From: Coenobita brevimanus
Taxonomy: Eukaryota > Arthropoda > Malacostraca > Decapoda > Coenobitidae
Direction: 5' to 3'
NCBI GenBank assembly: GCA_032717465.1
Contig: CM064669.1
Location: forward strand, 42,470,853 to 42,534,852
Length of the DNA: 64,000 nucleotides
The stretch's first letter is position 1. Each line of letters opens with the position of its first letter. The notes under the pieces were generated by a model. It saw only the letters and a program-made list of their open reading frames with translations, was not told the DNA's origin and searched no databases. The translations under genes were made by a program, and so were the position numbers. Positions 62,609-64,000 of the stretch are shown here, piece after piece.

Positions 62609-62696
62609 AGAGCAAATGTGTATAGAAGATTTTCTATTCAGAATAACGTATTCTTTCATCTCTACAAATATTTGCAGAAACTCATGTTACACCCTG
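62609..62696 (-). repeat. Outer part of the right terminal inverted repeat of the mariner-type element
   Basis: The reverse complement (CAGGGTGTAACATGAG ... TAGAAAATCTTCTATACACA) matches 58769-58852 with few differences. Confidence 0.92.
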
Positions 62697-62773
62697 TATA
62701 AGACACCAGCCTACTTATAAGGTTAAATATCATATTCTATTGAGATGCAAGGCTAGTAATCTCTCTCTCTCTC

Positions 62774-63304
62774 GAGCAAAAGGAACACTGAACACAAAAG
62801 AACTGCGAAGGGGATACTCAGTTGACACGTAAAGTTCTAACTTTTGGCCAGTGACTTTCATGGGGGGTACAATGGAGATGAAGAGAGATAAATATTAGAC
62901 TTTTGTGAAGACGTGCAATTCAAGGTGAAATTGAAAAAAAAAAAAAGTTTAACAACGAATTTTCAAAAAGGTGATGGGAAGATGGATAAATGGAAGAATG
63001 TTTAAGATTCTCATTGTCCACACAACTCTTGCATTTTATTCCAACTTATGCCGGACGATTTTCATTCAGCTGTGGGTGAGTCACGGGAGACTGAGATTTA
63101 ACAAACTATTAAGAATGAAAGCTAAAGGAAAAATCCAGAACTAGGGGGAAAATTAACGAAAAATAATATGTAGGCTCACGGGAAACTGAATAGAGGCAAA
63201 TGAAGAATATAATATGTGTGATGAAAAAGTGGGGGAAAACGCATTGACATACAAGTGCGATGAGAATCATCTGATAGATGTGACACTAGACAGATGAATA
63301 AAAT
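62774..63304. other. Unassigned sequence with dispersed-motif copies
   Basis: Motif members are at about 63056 (minus, GACGATTTTCATTCAGCTG) and 63295 (GATGAATAAAATCGTA). No gene is seen. Confidence 0.5.
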
Positions 63305-64000
63305 CGTATAAAGGACCTCTCGTAATGAAAAACTTAAACGTAAAGGAAAGCGGGAAAAGTGTCCTCAAGTCCGTACTATGAGAGGGGCCAAATGACGGAT
63401 AAAGCAAATACATGTGCCACTACGAGATGCCTGAATACATCGTAGGAAAGATCTCGTACTGAAGGTGTCAGACGTGGAAGAGAGAAGATGGTGTTCTGAA
63501 GGAGTGTACACCAGAAAAGTGCATAGTGATGGATAAAGCAACCTGAGCAGGCACTAAAGGAAGTCTTTCCAAAGTCTGAATTTAATCGTAGGAAAGATCT
63601 CTCGTTCTCAAAGGCTTAGATGTGGAAAGGATGAAAGAATGAATATGTCCTGAGAGTCTTCCTACTAAGAAAGGTGCGTGTTTGAACTTAGTACATGACG
63701 TGGAACCACTAGGAAGTCTAAATACAATCGCGAAAAAGATTTCCCAATGAAGAAACAAGACGTGGAAGAAAGGGAAAAAAGTTCTTTCGTAGTGATGAGG
63801 TTTAACGTGCAAAATGGGAGAAAACTGTCCCCATTTAAAAAGGTTTTAGAACTGACGTATATATAAATTAGATCTTTCACTTAAAAATGGCAGGAAAGAT
63901 CTCTGGTAATGAAAGGGTGAACAGCAGAAGAGAGAAAAAAAAAAGCCTTAAGCGAGATGACGGATAAAGCAATCGGGTCTGACACTCCGGGACGATATAT
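63305..64000 (+). repeat. Diverged tandem repeat, period ~140-155 bp, continuing past the window
   Basis: AGGAAAGATCTCTCGTNNTGAAAGG-type anchors recur near 63309, 63447, 63590, 63738 and 63891, each followed by a TAGACGTGGAAGAGAG-like phrase. GGATAAAGCAA recurs at 63396, 63532 and 63962. The array starts at a member of the dispersed AATAAAATCGT motif. Confidence 0.75.

Larger units (their letters stand above)
58769..62696 (+). mobile_element. Tc1/mariner-superfamily transposon (DD41D-like), with nested element
   Basis: It is bounded by CAAGGTGTAAC at 58769 and GTTACACCCTG at 62696, with TA on both sides (58767-58768, 62697-62698). The empty site in block B copy 1 confirms these edges. The terminal inverted repeats are long (~200 bp): 58769-58965 pairs with 62609-62696 plus 60736-60794, since a nested element splits the right one. 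Without the nested element and its TTAA duplication the transposon is about 2.1 kb. The transposase (59080-60137) is inactivated. Confidence 0.93.
58622..62773 (+). repeat. Duplicated block B, copy 2, split by a DNA transposon
   Basis: 58624-58768 and 62697-62773 align contiguously with 24229-24430. The intervening 3.9 kb is the mariner-type element plus its nested passenger. The right part ends in (CT)n, as copy 1 does. Confidence 0.92.

Overview
This is a eukaryotic, intergenic or intronic, repeat-saturated window. It is most likely from an arthropod, and a decapod crustacean is my best guess. That guess is inference, from the density of very long (CA)n, (TA)n and (GA)n arrays and from the kinds of transposable elements present. 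I recognise no host protein gene, rRNA or functional tRNA. Every stretch of coding similarity I can defend belongs to a transposable element, and all of these are broken. Most long open frames are translations of microsatellites or of one-sided pyrimidine/purine tracts.

Layout. 0-2.3 kb: 3' part of a non-LTR retrotransposon (LINE A) with a GATA-type tail. 3-9.5 kb: short duplicated repeats, a tRNA-headed SINE (family 2) and a reverse-strand fragment of a second LINE (LINE B). 9.7-11.6 kb: a pogo/Tigger-like non-autonomous DNA element lying inside a (TA)n array, followed by a family 1 SINE. 12.9-16.7 kb: a very large, diverged palindrome. 19.1-20.2 kb: a 1,051-bp solo LTR with a perfect 5-bp target duplication. 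21-25.6 kb: duplicated blocks, trinucleotide arrays and long dinucleotide arrays. 26-32.7 kb: degenerate minisatellites, purine/pyrimidine tracts and microsatellites. 33.2-34.5 kb: a dead CR1-like LINE with an esterase-like ORF1 remnant. 36.8-41.4 kb: three family 1 SINEs, a two-monomer higher-order minisatellite and a G-rich 30-bp minisatellite. 42.0-43.0 kb: the 3' end of a third LINE type (LINE C, reverse strand). 43.9-46.2 kb: a duplicated block split by a 1.8-kb TTAA-inserting (piggyBac-like) non-autonomous element. 47-51.5 kb: purine/pyrimidine tracts. 52.7-55.4 kb: another family 1 SINE and the best LINE B copy. 57.2-62.8 kb: a pyrimidine tract, then a Tc1/mariner-type transposon (DD41D spacing) with a second piggyBac-like element nested in its 3' inverted repeat. 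63.3 kb to the end: a ~145-bp tandem repeat.

The most informative signals are relationships inside the window. Several blocks occur twice: 3.7/23.5 kb, 21.1/43.9 kb, 24.2/58.6 kb and 51.0/58.0 kb. These act as built-in empty sites that fix transposon boundaries. Four of the blocks meet at (CA)n arrays in different left/right combinations, as if the microsatellites were exchange points. A short motif, GCTGAATAAAATCGTCTGG and variants, recurs about twenty times on both strands, sometimes in tandem, and looks like an unrecognised dispersed satellite-like family. All coordinates and homologies come from reading by eye, without alignment software, so boundaries are good to about 5-20 bases unless a target-site duplication fixes them.
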